Positions 19,511 to 28,221 of a DNA stretch of 64,000 nucleotides are shown in pieces (the first letter of the stretch is position 1; the number at the start of each line of letters is the position of its first letter). This DNA is from Nocardiopsis algeriensis (lineage in GTDB: Bacteria; Actinomycetota; Actinomycetes; Streptosporangiales; Streptosporangiaceae). The notes beneath the pieces are model-generated. The model had not been told where the DNA came from, searched no databases, and worked only from the letters and a program-made list of their open reading frames with translations. The translations under genes were made by a program, and so were the position numbers. The stretch is from positions 62,001-126,000 of the forward strand of contig NZ_JACHJO010000006.1 of assembly GCF_014203695.1 (NCBI RefSeq), written 5' to 3'.

Positions 19511-20254
19511 TCAGTGGTGCGTGACGAAGCGGTACTTGAACTCCTCGGCCCGGTGCACCGCGGAGCGCCATCCCGCCGGCAGGCCGCCCGTCGTGAAGAA
19601 GACCGTCTCGATGACGAGCAGGGGGCTGCCCTCGCGCACGTCGAAGGTCGCCGCGTGCTCGGCGGTCGCCGCCGTCGCCCAGGCCTCGTGCTCGGACCGT
19701 TCGAGCGTGATGCCGAACTCCCGCTCCAGCAGCACGAAGGCGGAGCCCTGGCTCTCCAGGTCCGCGGGTGCGGGGTCGAAGTCCTCGGGTGCGCGGACGT
19801 AGACGGAGGCCTCGACGAGGGGCTCGCCCTCGACCGAGATCAGGCGGGTGAAGTGCAGGAGCCGCTCGTGCGCCTCGATCCCCAACCGCTGCCGGATCGG
19901 GGCGGGCGGTTCCACCCGTTCGACACCGGAGACCTTCGAGGCCGGGTGCAGGCCGCTCTCGGAGAGGTACTGGTACAGGGCCCCGGCGCGTACGTCGGCC
20001 GGCCGGTGCACCCGGGCGCCCGTGACCGGGAAGGTCCCCTTGCCCTGCTTCCTGTAGACGTACCCCTCGTCGGCGAGCTCCTTGAGTGCCTGGCGGATGG
20101 GGGCCCGGCTCACCTTGAACCGCTGGAGCAGCTGCGCCTCGGTCATCGGCTTGCGGGGGTCGGCGGTTCTCTCGGTGACCTCCGTGCGCAGGATGTCCTT
20201 GATCTGCCGGTACAGGGGCACCCCGGACGAGGAATCGAGTTCGCCAAACGCCAT
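19511..20254 (-). CDS. GntR-family (HutC/UTRA-type) transcriptional regulator
   Basis: The protein has 247 residues. The N-terminal winged HTH is clear (PLYRQIKDILR, then the RFKVSRAPIRQALKELADEGYV recognition region, about residues 13-65, and the GKGTFP wing). The C-terminal UTRA ligand domain contains the LLHFTRLISVEGEPLV and SPLLVIETVFF segments. UTRA regulators usually repress a linked catabolic operon and release on binding a substrate-like ligand. It is the best candidate for controlling the flanking hydrolase/monooxygenase genes. ATG at 20254 with GGAG-type sequence upstream. Confidence 0.9.
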   Translation of the reverse strand: MAFGELDSSSGVPLYRQIKDILRTEVTERTADPRKPMTEAQLLQRFKVSRAPIRQALKELADEGYVYRKQGKGTFPVTGARVHRPADVRAGALYQYLSESGLHPASKVSGVERVEPPAPIRQRLGIEAHERLLHFTRLISVEGEPLVEASVYVRAPEDFDPAPADLESQGSAFVLLEREFGITLERSEHEAWATAATAEHAATFDVREGSPLLVIETVFFTTGGLPAGWRSAVHRAEEFKYRFVTHH

Positions 20255-20279
20255 GCTTCTCCGGTCTCCATGTCGTCGA

Positions 20280-21005
20280 TCACCGGGTCGGTTCTCCAGG
20301 CGGCCGACCACGGGTCGGCGTAAGCATAGCGATGCCCGCCGTCCGGCCCCGCAGCCGAGCGAGGAGGCCCAGGACGAGGAGGGCCTGGGCCGCGGTGTAG
20401 GTGAGCATGACCCAGAAGCCGCCCAGGGGAGGGTCGAACCCGGGGGCGAAGGCGCGGAGGGCGATGAGCCCGTCGGAGATCAGGAAGAGGGCGCCGCCCG
20501 CGGCCGCCCACGGGTGCACACCGGTGGACAGGACCGCCATGGCACCCAGCAGCAGCCCGTACACGAGCACCGGCACGAGCAGGCTTCCCGCGCCCGGGGC
20601 GCACAGCACCACCAGGGCGGCCACGGCCGCGAGGTAGGGGAGCAGCAGCATCCGGCGCCGGTACAGCACGCTCTCGGCCCGCAGGGGCCAGAAGGCGGCG
20701 ATGTAGAAGACCTGGGCCACCAGGAAGAACCCGACCATCACCAGGAAGCCGCTGTTCCCCGGCGCGAACTCGGGAGCGGTGTCACCCAGCCACGAGAACC
20801 CCAGGGCGACCAGGACGAGCCCGGTGAGGCGCCCGCGCGGGGCGGGGACGGCGGACAGCAGGAACGCGGCCAGGACCGGCATCAGCAGCGCCTGCGTGGG
20901 ACGGTCCCACGGCTGGGCCCCGAGCAGCAGCACGGCGAGGTGGAGCGCGGTCACGGCGACGAACAGAACGAACAGGACTCGCGGAAGAGTACGCGGGGGG
21001 ATCAT
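20280..21005 (-). CDS. YhhN-family (lysoplasmalogenase-like) membrane protein
   Basis: The protein has 241 residues and about eight membrane helices. The segments LGFSWLGDTAP, VGFFLVAQVFYIAAFW and GGALFLISDGLIALR carry the two conserved acidic positions of the YhhN/TMEM86 family, whose studied members hydrolyse the vinyl-ether bond of lysoplasmalogens. Bacterial substrates are uncertain. The ATG at 21005 sits six bases after a TATGAT element and lacks a ribosome site, so the transcript is probably leaderless. Confidence 0.8.
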   Translation of the reverse strand: MIPPRTLPRVLFVLFVAVTALHLAVLLLGAQPWDRPTQALLMPVLAAFLLSAVPAPRGRLTGLVLVALGFSWLGDTAPEFAPGNSGFLVMVGFFLVAQVFYIAAFWPLRAESVLYRRRMLLLPYLAAVAALVVLCAPGAGSLLVPVLVYGLLLGAMAVLSTGVHPWAAAGGALFLISDGLIALRAFAPGFDPPLGGFWVMLTYTAAQALLVLGLLARLRGRTAGIAMLTPTRGRPPGEPTR

Positions 21006-21011
21006 CGCGCC

Positions 21012-21040
21012 ATCATAGAGAGCGTTTTCCGACCTGTCGC
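21012..21040 (-). promoter_or_regulatory. Leaderless promoter of the YhhN-family gene
   Basis: On the minus strand, a GCGACA -35 (21035-21040), a 17-base spacer and a TATGAT -10 (21012-21017) end six bases before the ATG. Confidence 0.55.
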
Positions 21041-21298
21041 CTCTCCGGGGCCGTTCCTGCGGCTTCCAGCCCGGGGTGAGGAGGCCGACAGCGTCCTTGG
21101 GGCTACATCTTACTTGCCGACCGGTAATTAATACCTTTTCGGGCAAACCATTATGCCTCTGACCTGCTGCTCTTCCCCGGGGGTCCGTTGCCTTCTTGTC
21201 GGATTGTGTGCCCTTTGGGAACTTTGGTGGCTGGGTGCAATGTGCCGTTGAAGGGGAAACGCAACCTGTGATGGCGGCGCCCAACCCCGACAATGCCT

Positions 21299-21320
21299 CA
21301 CTATAGGGATGGGGTAGACA
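21299..21320 (+). promoter_or_regulatory. Shared secretion-locus element, copy 1
   Basis: CACTATAGG-GATGG followed by GGTA and GACA, 60 bases upstream of the tcpC-like start. Related sequences precede the VirB4-like gene (29005) and the VirB6-like gene (36602). It could be a promoter core or regulator site. Confidence 0.4.
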
Positions 21321-21379
21321 AGGCATGGCGCAAGACGCCGTCGGTACCGGCGGCGCGCAACTGTGTGCAGGAGGCGGGG

Positions 21380-22324
21380 ATGGCGAATTCGTCATGGCGC
21401 GGCACCGACGTGCGTGAGCGCGGTGACGCGGACCAGGACTCTCCCCGCGGGCGCCGCCCCCGGGCCGGCGCGGGCGGCCGCTGGTGGGTCGGTGTGGGGC
21501 GCGCCGTCCTGTGGGCGTTCATCATCGTCGTCGTCTTCAACGGCATCTGGTTCCCCCTGAGGAACGGATTCGCCGGGCCCCCTCCCGAGAGCGCACCGGA
21601 GCAGAGCCAGGAGGATCCCTTCCCCGAGACCTCCGCCGCCGCGTTCGCGCTCAGGTTCGCCGAGACCTACCTCAACGCGGGCGAGCCCGAGGCCCGCCGG
21701 GCCGATCTGGCCGCCTTCGTCCCCGAGGGCGAGGCGGCCGGGTTCGATGTCCCCGAGGGCAGTCTCACCGGCGACAACCTCACCGTCACCGCCGTGGACA
21801 TCAAGGACGCCAACAACGCCGTCGTGGTGGTCCGCGCCGACGTCAACGGCCGGACCATGGGCCTGGAGGTCCCCGTCTACGCCGAGGGAAGCTCCCTCGT
21901 GGTCTCGGGGCGCCCCGCCCTGCTGGCCGCTCCGCCGCGCGCCTCGCTGCCCGAGGGCGCGGCCTTCGAGACCGACCAGGCGACGGCCGAGCAGCTCGGC
22001 GATGTGCTGAGCGGCTTTTTCGGGGCCTATGCGCAGCAGCCCGACCACCTCGACCGCTATGTGGAATCGGGTGTCACTATTGCGCCGCTTCCGCAGAACA
22101 CCCTGGAATTTGCTGAACTGTCCGATATCACGGTGCCATCCCAGGCCTCGAACGGGGATGATGACGTACGAGAGGTACTCGCCACGGTCCGGTGGTCGGT
22201 TCCCGCCCCCGAAGGGGGAGACCCCGGGCAACTGGTGCAGAGCTACCTGGTCACCGTCGTGGACTCCGGCAGCGAGTGGCACGTGCGTGACATCCAGGGT
22301 GCCCCGAACTCGTTCGGCGAGTGA
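21380..22324 (+). CDS. TcpC-like conjugal transfer (VirB8-type) protein
   Basis: The protein has 314 residues. A basic cytoplasmic start and one membrane helix (about 38-60, VGRAVLWAFIIVVVFNGIWFPL) are followed by two tandem NTF2-like extracellular domains. This is the TcpC layout of Gram-positive conjugation systems, where the protein is a wall-side scaffold of the translocation channel. The ATG at 21380 has GGAGGCGGGG directly upstream; the in-frame ATG at 21293 lies before the shared regulatory element. It begins the segment tcpC-tcpD-tcpE/parA. Confidence 0.82.
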   Translation: MANSSWRGTDVRERGDADQDSPRGRRPRAGAGGRWWVGVGRAVLWAFIIVVVFNGIWFPLRNGFAGPPPESAPEQSQEDPFPETSAAAFALRFAETYLNAGEPEARRADLAAFVPEGEAAGFDVPEGSLTGDNLTVTAVDIKDANNAVVVVRADVNGRTMGLEVPVYAEGSSLVVSGRPALLAAPPRASLPEGAAFETDQATAEQLGDVLSGFFGAYAQQPDHLDRYVESGVTIAPLPQNTLEFAELSDITVPSQASNGDDDVREVLATVRWSVPAPEGGDPGQLVQSYLVTVVDSGSEWHVRDIQGAPNSFGE

Positions 22325-22355
22325 CGGGTCCGTAGGCAAGGAGACGAGAAGGACC

Positions 22356-22394
22356 ATGCGCACGACAGCAACGACAGCGAGGGGCGGCGCCTGA
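22356..22394 (+). CDS. Possible 12-codon leader peptide before the TcpD-like gene
   Basis: An ATG with a very strong GGAGACGAGAAGGA ribosome region opens a 12-residue frame (MRTTATTARGGA) whose TGA lies one base before the ATG of the next gene. The next gene has no ribosome site of its own, so terminating ribosomes may re-initiate there. Confidence 0.35.
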   Translation: MRTTATTARGGA

Positions 22395-22395
22395 C

Positions 22396-22707
22396 ATGCT
22401 CCCTCTGATGTCCTCCGCGGCCGACACCCTCGCCGCCGGCAGCATCACGCTCGCCGAGACGGCCAACTCGGTCAACAACGCCCCCGACACCGGTGGACTC
22501 GCGGACTTCCTGCGCGGCTTCTTCGGGCCGCTGTTCCTCGTCATCGTGTCCATCGTCGCGGTGTTCTTCCTGTTCACGAGGGAGATCACCCGCTTCGCAC
22601 AGTTCATCATCCTGGCGATCTTCATCGGGATCGTCTTCTACGTCCCCGGCATCATCGAGGTCATCGCGGTGGCTCTCGCACGAGCGATGGGCGTCACGGC
22701 GGAATAG
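22396..22707 (+). CDS. TcpD-like small membrane protein
   Basis: The protein has 103 residues: a polar N-terminal segment and two membrane helices (about 46-62 and 67-90). Size, topology and position between TcpC and TcpE match the TcpD membrane component of Gram-positive conjugation loci. It has no direct ribosome site; translation probably depends on the overlapping leader peptide at 22356-22394. An in-frame ATG at 22408 is an alternative start. Confidence 0.7.
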   Translation: MLPLMSSAADTLAAGSITLAETANSVNNAPDTGGLADFLRGFFGPLFLVIVSIVAVFFLFTREITRFAQFIILAIFIGIVFYVPGIIEVIAVALARAMGVTAE

Positions 22708-22725
22708 GCGAGGGAGGCCGGAAAC

Positions 22726-25700
22726 GTGGATCTGCCCACGTACACCAACATCTGGCGTATCGAGAAGCGGCTGTACAAGCTCTACGATTTCCGGCTGCCC
22801 ATGCCGCTCCCGGTGGGGACCTTCGGCGTCGCCATGGGCGTTTTCCTGCTCTGGGCGATGCTGCTCGGCATCCTCAACGCCCCGTTCGTCTTCGGCAACG
22901 GCTGGCACCTGGTGCTGTGGGTGGTGCCGCCCGGGGTGATCACCGTGCTCGCCACCCGGCCGGTGATCGAGGGCAAGCGGCTCACCGAACTGCTGCTGTC
23001 CCAGATGCGCTTCCTTGCCGAGGCCCGCGTCTACACCCGCCTCGCCCCCGAGTACGAGCCCTCCGAGGTGCGGGTGTCGGTGCGCGTGTGGCACCGCGAC
23101 CCGGCCGCGGGGCCCCTGCCCCGGCGGCGTTCCGAACGGGAGGCGGTCGAGGAGGTACGGCCGCAGGAGGCCGAGGCCCCCGTACCCGCGGAGCGTCCGC
23201 TTCCCGCGTCGGCGCCCCCGCTGCGCCGTGCGGCCGAGCAGCCCGCGGCGGCCCCCGCGCCGAACGTCCCTGGCCCCGTGCGCATCGCTCCCGAGCCGGT
23301 GGCCGGGCCCGCTCCCGAGCCGGAGCGTGTCACCCCCGAGCCGGCGGCGGGGACCACCGGACAGGAGGACGCCGCCCCCGCACCGGAGCACACCGTCCCC
23401 GATCGCACCGCCCCCGAGCCCGTGGCGGACATGCCCGCACCGGTCCGTGCCGCCGCTCCCGGCCCGGTGCGCACCGCCGGGGGCCGCGATGCCGGCAGGC
23501 GCCCGGCCCCGGCCCGCGCCGCCAGTGCCCTCGCCGAACGCGAACCCGACGCGGCGGCGTACTCGGGCGGCGGATCTCCGCTCGACGAGGAGGAGGACCG
23601 CCCCGTCCGCCCCGCCCGGCGCGGCATCGGCATCCGCGTGCTCAACTACTTCGGCTACGCGCTCGACCGGGCCGATGACCGGCCCGCATCGGCTCCTCCG
23701 CCGCGCGGTGGAGAAGGGCGCCGTCCCGGCGACGGGGACGGCTTCGAGGAGCCCGGTGACGAGGGGGAGGAGCAGCGCGAGAGCGACGCGTGGTTCGCGA
23801 GCCTGCGCGCCTCCTCCGGCGAGACCCCTGTCGGACTGTCCTCGAAGCAGGCCTACCGCGGCAGCGACACCTCAGCGCTCAACCGTGAGGAGGTCGCGGA
23901 GGCCGTGGCCCCTGCGGAGAAGGCGGAGGACGCTGCCGACTCGGCGCCGGCCCGGCGCCTGCGGGGCCGCACCCAGGGCCTCCGCGTCACCCGCGAACTG
24001 GAGGAACTGCGCCGCTCGGCGCCGGCGCGCGCCGAGGAGAGGCCTGCCGCCGCTCCCGCCGAGGCTCCCGCCGCCCGGGACGCGGCTTCCACCGATCGGG
24101 ACGCGGCTCCCGCCGTGCACCGCCGCCCCGAAGGACGTCCCCACGCCGCTCCCTGGGAACTGGGGGAGTCCCGCCGCGACGAGCCGGCCGGCTACGACAT
24201 CTCCGACTACGCCGCCCGCTACGCCGCCGCCACCGGTCGCTCGGCGGCCCCCGCGGAACCCGTGCCGTGGCTTCCCCCCGCCGCCTCGGAACCGGAGCGT
24301 TCCGGTTCTTCCGCCGCGCCGGACCCGGAGCGGCCCGGTCCTTCCACCGATCCGGAGCCGGAGCGGCCCGGCTCCTCCGACGCCTCGGCCCCGGAGCGCC
24401 CCGGCCCGCGCGCGGCGGGAGCCCCCGGCCCTGTCCGCGCGTCCGCGGGCACCCCCGGACCCTCCGCGCCGTCCCGCGACGGTGCCGAACACGACGCGCC
24501 TGGCCCCGCCGGGCCCGTCCGCGACGGTTCCGACGACTCCGGAGCCTCCCCTGCCGCCTCGGGGTCCGAGGCCTCCGATCCCGTACCGGCCGAGCGTGAC
24601 CCGTCCGGGCCCGCTGCGTCCGAGGACGTCCCCTCCGGGACTGCGGTGTCCGAGGAGGTCCCGTCCGGGTCCGCTGCGTCCGAGGACGTTCCGTCCGGGC
24701 CCGGCCCCGCCGGGAGCGGTGCCTCCCGCTCCCCGGAACCCGGCTCCTCCGGACCCGCCCCCGAGCTGGACCACGGGACCGGCGAGCAGGAGTCCCTGCC
24801 GCTGCGCCCCCGCGAGGAGGGCCGTGACCACGGCCCCACCTGGAACGAGCACATGTCCGTGCTCGACCGCCACCTGATCACCGCCGACACCCCCGCGCCG
24901 CCGCGCCCCAAGTTCGCCGACGCGGTGCCCGCCGAGCAGCGCGGGACCGACGGGCCCAAGGACCCCTCCGAGTGGTTCGACGACGGCAAGAGGCGCCACC
25001 CCGACCAGCCCAAGGTCGGTGACCACGGCAACCCCGTCATCCCCGCCGGCGAGCTGCGCGAGGGCCGGGCCGCCGAGGAGCTTCCGGCGAAACCGCCCAC
25101 CCAGCTCGACCACGGCACCGGCGAGCTCGCCAGCTTCGCCGAGGTCCGCGACGAGCCGCGCGAGGCGCTCCCGGACGAGGACGGCCCCTTCCGCCGCCGC
25201 ACCGCCGCCGAGCTCGAGGAGGCGGAGGCCGCTGCCCTGGCGCGCCGCCGCGACCCGCGCGGCAACCCCAGCCTCGCGTCCCTGCGCGACGACCCCCGGC
25301 GGCAGGGGTCCGCGGAGAGGGAGCCGGAGGAACCGGCCCGGACCGAGGACGGGCACGAGGGCCGCGTGCGCTGGAGCATGCGGGCCTCGGGAGCCGTCCG
25401 GGAGGAGGCGGAGCGGACCGCCGCCGCACCCGGGCGGACCGCCGCGGACGCCCCGGAGACCCCGGACAGCCGGGATGTCCCCGAGGCCCCCGACATCCGG
25501 GATGCCCCGGAGACCCCGGAGACCCAGGAGGTCCAGGAGGCCCCGGCCGGGCGGACCGGCCCCGAGGACCGGGATCCGCACGACGGCGTCTTCCACCGCG
25601 TCGCGCAGAACGCCCGCAGGATCGGCCAGCTCTTCGGGCAGCCCGCCCCGGGCCAGGAACCCGAGCCGCCCCGGCGCGAGTCCCGGCCCGAACTCGAGCT

Positions 25701-26643
25701 CGACCACGGCACCGGCGAACAGGAGAGCCTGGGCGACACCCCCAACGGTGTTCCCTCCCAGAGGGGAGCCGCCCCCGCCGCGGAGGCCGGCGCCGACTCC
25801 GGCGCCACCCGCGGCTGGCGGCGCCTGGCCCGGGTCGTCACCGGCGGTTCCTCGGCCCCGCTGCGCTCCGACCTGCCCGCCGAGCACATCGAGCGCCTGC
25901 GCACCCCGCTGGAGGGCCCGCGCAGCATCGTCGTGCTCGGTTGCACCGGCGGCGCGGGGCAGACCGTCACCGCCCTGATGATCGGCCACACCCTGGCGGC
26001 CCACCGCGACGAGCGGGTCGTGGCCGTCGACGTCAACCCCGGCCCCAACGGCCTGTCGCGCCGGGTCGGCGCACAGGCCCCCGAGACGCTCACCGCGCTG
26101 CTGGCCAACGCCGACGCCGTCGGTGAGCACGCCCAGATGCGGCCCTACACCAGTCGCACGTCCACCGGCCTGGAGGTCGTCCAGACCCTGGACGACCCCT
26201 ACGTCCAGACCCTCGACGAGCGCGACTACGCCCAGCTGACCGATCTCCTCGGCGGCTTCTACGGCATCACCCTGCTGGATCCGGCGGCCACGGGGGTGGC
26301 CAGGGCCCTGCCCGTCGCCGACGGCCTCGTCCTGGTCGCGCCCGCCAACGCCGACGCCGAGCGCGCGGTCTCCATGACCTTCGACTGGCTCGACGGCAAC
26401 GGCCACGCGGCTCTGCGCGCCAACGCGGTGCTCGTGGTCAACGGCGTCAGCAGGCGCAGCCTCAAGGACGTCGACGCCGCCGAGCGGGTGGCCCGGGGCC
26501 GCTGCCGGGCGGTCGTGCGCATCCCGTGGGACGACCACCTCGGCTCGTCCTACACCAGGATCGACGTCGGCGCCCTGCGGTCCAGCACCCAGCGCGCCCA
26601 CGGCGCCCTCGGCGGCTTCCTGGTCAGCCGGCTCCTGAAGTGA
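22726..26643 (+). CDS. TcpE - low-complexity linker - ParA/MinD-like ATPase fusion (1305 residues)
   Basis: The N terminus (about 1-125) is TcpE-like, with two membrane helices around residues 35-80. About 930 residues of Pro/Ala/Glu/Arg-rich linker follow, containing three LDHGTGE motifs (near 681, 794 and 992) and a triple SEDVPSG-type repeat. The C terminus (about 1060-1300) is a ParA/MinD-type fold with VVAVDVNPGPNGLS, LLDPAATG and LVLVAPANADAERAVS segments. Its P-loop reads GCTGGAGQT (1072-1080): the signature lysine is Thr and the catalytic Walker lysine is Gln, so ATP hydrolysis is doubtful. GTG start with GGGAGG upstream. It may link the channel to a cytoplasmic positioning or cargo function. 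Confidence 0.8.
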   Translation: MDLPTYTNIWRIEKRLYKLYDFRLPMPLPVGTFGVAMGVFLLWAMLLGILNAPFVFGNGWHLVLWVVPPGVITVLATRPVIEGKRLTELLLSQMRFLAEARVYTRLAPEYEPSEVRVSVRVWHRDPAAGPLPRRRSEREAVEEVRPQEAEAPVPAERPLPASAPPLRRAAEQPAAAPAPNVPGPVRIAPEPVAGPAPEPERVTPEPAAGTTGQEDAAPAPEHTVPDRTAPEPVADMPAPVRAAAPGPVRTAGGRDAGRRPAPARAASALAEREPDAAAYSGGGSPLDEEEDRPVRPARRGIGIRVLNYFGYALDRADDRPASAPPPRGGEGRRPGDGDGFEEPGDEGEEQRESDAWFASLRASSGETPVGLSSKQAYRGSDTSALNREEVAEAVAPAEKAEDAADSAPARRLRGRTQGLRVTRELEELRRSAPARAEERPAAAPAEAPAARDAASTDRDAAPAVHRRPEGRPHAAPWELGESRRDEPAGYDISDYAARYAAATGRSAAPAEPVPWLPPAASEPERSGSSAAPDPERPGPSTDPEPERPGSSDASAPERPGPRAAGAPGPVRASAGTPGPSAPSRDGAEHDAPGPAGPVRDGSDDSGASPAASGSEASDPVPAERDPSGPAASEDVPSGTAVSEEVPSGSAASEDVPSGPGPAGSGASRSPEPGSSGPAPELDHGTGEQESLPLRPREEGRDHGPTWNEHMSVLDRHLITADTPAPPRPKFADAVPAEQRGTDGPKDPSEWFDDGKRRHPDQPKVGDHGNPVIPAGELREGRAAEELPAKPPTQLDHGTGELASFAEVRDEPREALPDEDGPFRRRTAAELEEAEAAALARRRDPRGNPSLASLRDDPRRQGSAEREPEEPARTEDGHEGRVRWSMRASGAVREEAERTAAAPGRTAADAPETPDSRDVPEAPDIRDAPETPETQEVQEAPAGRTGPEDRDPHDGVFHRVAQNARRIGQLFGQPAPGQEPEPPRRESRPELELDHGTGEQESLGDTPNGVPSQRGAAPAAEAGADSGATRGWRRLARVVTGGSSAPLRSDLPAEHIERLRTPLEGPRSIVVLGCTGGAGQTVTALMIGHTLAAHRDERVVAVDVNPGPNGLSRRVGAQAPETLTALLANADAVGEHAQMRPYTSRTSTGLEVVQTLDDPYVQTLDERDYAQLTDLLGGFYGITLLDPAATGVARALPVADGLVLVAPANADAERAVSMTFDWLDGNGHAALRANAVLVVNGVSRRSLKDVDAAERVARGRCRAVVRIPWDDHLGSSYTRIDVGALRSSTQRAHGALGGFLVSRLLK

Positions 26644-26646
26644 GGA

Positions 26647-26679
26647 GGGCCCGGGGCGGCGCAGCGCCGCCCCGGGCCC
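26647..26679 (+). terminator. Hairpin terminator after the TcpE-ParA gene
   Basis: A 15-bp perfect stem with a CAG loop, starting three bases after the stop codon. Confidence 0.8.
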
Positions 26680-26730
26680 GAAGACGGTGGCACGGCGGCC
26701 GGAAGGTCCGCGGACCCGGCCGCTGCCGTC

Positions 26731-26774
26731 CTGCCCGTGGTGGCGCCACCGGAAGGCGGCGCCACCACGGGCAG
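26731..26774. terminator. Second hairpin terminator, between convergent genes
   Basis: A 17-bp perfect stem with a ten-base loop, close to the ectD stop. It probably serves the minus strand and backs up the first hairpin. Confidence 0.8.
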
Positions 26775-26817
26775 GGTCACGTCGGTCCGGACGGGAACGC
26801 CCGCCCGGAGAGCGACC

Positions 26818-27723
26818 TCAGCGGCCCACCGGCGTGAAGTCGCGCGCGGAGAGGAACTCGGGGCGCGGAGCCGAGGCCGCGAACGGGGTCCCGCAGGCGT
26901 TCTCCACGCTGTTGTAGACGATGAACACGTTGGAGCGCGGGTAGGGCGTGATGTTGCCGCCCGAGCCGTGCATGCAGTTCGAGTCGAACATGGTGATCCC
27001 GCCCGCCGGGCCGGTCAGCACGTCGATTCCGTGGCGGTCGGCGAGGCAGGTCAGCGCGCCCTGGTCGGGGACCCCGATGTCCTGGCTCTTGAGCGAGGAC
27101 TTGTAGTAGTCCTCGGGGGTCTCACCGATGCACGACACGAAGGTCTTGTGCGAGCCCGGCATGATCATCAGCGGGCCGTTGTGCGAGAAGTTCTCGGTCA
27201 GGGCGATGGAGAAGCTGACCGCCCGCATGCGCGGCATGCCGTCCTCGGCGTGCCAGGTCTCGAAGTCCGAGTGCCAGGTGAAGGAGCCTCCGCCGAACCC
27301 GGGCTTGTAGTTGACCCGGCTCTGGTGGACGTAGACGTCGGACCCGAGGATCTGCCGGGCGCGCTCGACCAGTCGCGGGTCGTTCACGAGCTCGGAGAAC
27401 ACCTTGCTGATCTTGTGCACCTCGAAGACCGACCGAACCTCCTCGGAGGTGGGTTCCACGATCAGGCGCTCGTCACCGCGCAGCTCGGGGTCGTTGCCGA
27501 GGCGCTCCAGCTCCGCGTAGTAGGTGCGCACCTCGTCGTCGGTGACCAGGCCCTCGATCTGCGCGTAGCCGCGCGCGTCGTAGTCCCTCAGCTCCTGGTC
27601 GGTGAAGGGGCCGTCCTCGGCGGTTCCCCAGACGGTGGGGTCCTTGCGGTACAGCAGGGCGGCCTCGGTGGCCTTGCGGGTGGGGTAGTCGTCCAGAGTC
27701 GGAAGATCCATCTGCAGCGTCAT
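26818..27723 (-). CDS. ectD: Ectoine hydroxylase
   Basis: A 2-oxoglutarate/Fe(II) dioxygenase that converts ectoine to 5-hydroxyectoine, a compatible solute. It has 301 residues. The EctD signature WHSDFETWHAEDGMPRMRA is present with Fe ligands H151 and D153, and the distal ligand H252 lies in SNCMHGSGGN. The LTENFSHNGPLMIMPGSH segment also matches. No ectABC genes are in the window, so ectoine must be made elsewhere or imported. ATG at 27723; the alternative ATG is at 27711. It runs against the flanking secretion genes and looks unrelated to them. Confidence 0.9.
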   Translation of the reverse strand: MTLQMDLPTLDDYPTRKATEAALLYRKDPTVWGTAEDGPFTDQELRDYDARGYAQIEGLVTDDEVRTYYAELERLGNDPELRGDERLIVEPTSEEVRSVFEVHKISKVFSELVNDPRLVERARQILGSDVYVHQSRVNYKPGFGGGSFTWHSDFETWHAEDGMPRMRAVSFSIALTENFSHNGPLMIMPGSHKTFVSCIGETPEDYYKSSLKSQDIGVPDQGALTCLADRHGIDVLTGPAGGITMFDSNCMHGSGGNITPYPRSNVFIVYNSVENACGTPFAASAPRPEFLSARDFTPVGR

Positions 27724-28221
27724 GGCCGATCCCCTGTGCGGGGTCCATCCTCTCGTTTCGGGGGAACTGACTTACCGGACATGAACATAACAAACGTTTC
27801 CGAGGCCATTCCCGATCGGACTTGGCGATAATGTTTATCCTTTGTTCGTCTGGGTATGACTGGCATACTTTATGGGGCTGTTGCCGGCGGCGCGTCCTTT
27901 TCCCATTTCCGGAATTCCGACCCATGTATCGGTTCACCTGCGCAGGGTCGCCCCGGGTGGGACATGTCGTCGCTCTGCGTAAGACTTCCCAGGTCGTCCG
28001 CCTGCGGCCGTCGCCGCGAAACGCGGAGTGCGGGACAGCCAGGTTTTCCTGTGTGCTAATTCACACGCATCTGGGTCATTGTCCGGTGCACAACTGGCCT
28101 GCGGAAACACGTCCGCGGCTTCCTGTTCGCGGAATTTTCCCCCGCCGGGACTGGCGCGCGGCTTTCCGCACCGGCACGGTTGTGGGGTCCACGTCCCCTC
28201 ACCCGCTCAGAGGAGAGAACA
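27724..28221. other. Divergent intergenic region, ectD / HNH nuclease
   Basis: About 500 bases with no supported gene. The first 170 bases are AT-richer and probably hold the ectD promoter. A 16-base dyad (listed separately) lies at 28051-28066. The stretch 28100-28220 leads into the HNH nuclease gene. Confidence 0.6.
28051..28066. promoter_or_regulatory. Perfect GTGTG/CACAC dyad, possible operator
   Basis: GTGTG-CTAATT-CACAC (a 16-base dyad with a six-base centre) lies 156 bases upstream of the HNH nuclease start, in a locally AT-rich stretch. The binding protein is unknown. Confidence 0.35.

Larger units (their letters stand above)
21006..21379. other. Divergent intergenic region before the secretion locus
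   Basis: A gap of 374 bases. It is AT-richer around 21110-21240 and holds the promoter of the YhhN-family gene and the shared secretion-locus element at 21299-21320. No gene is supported. Confidence 0.6.
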
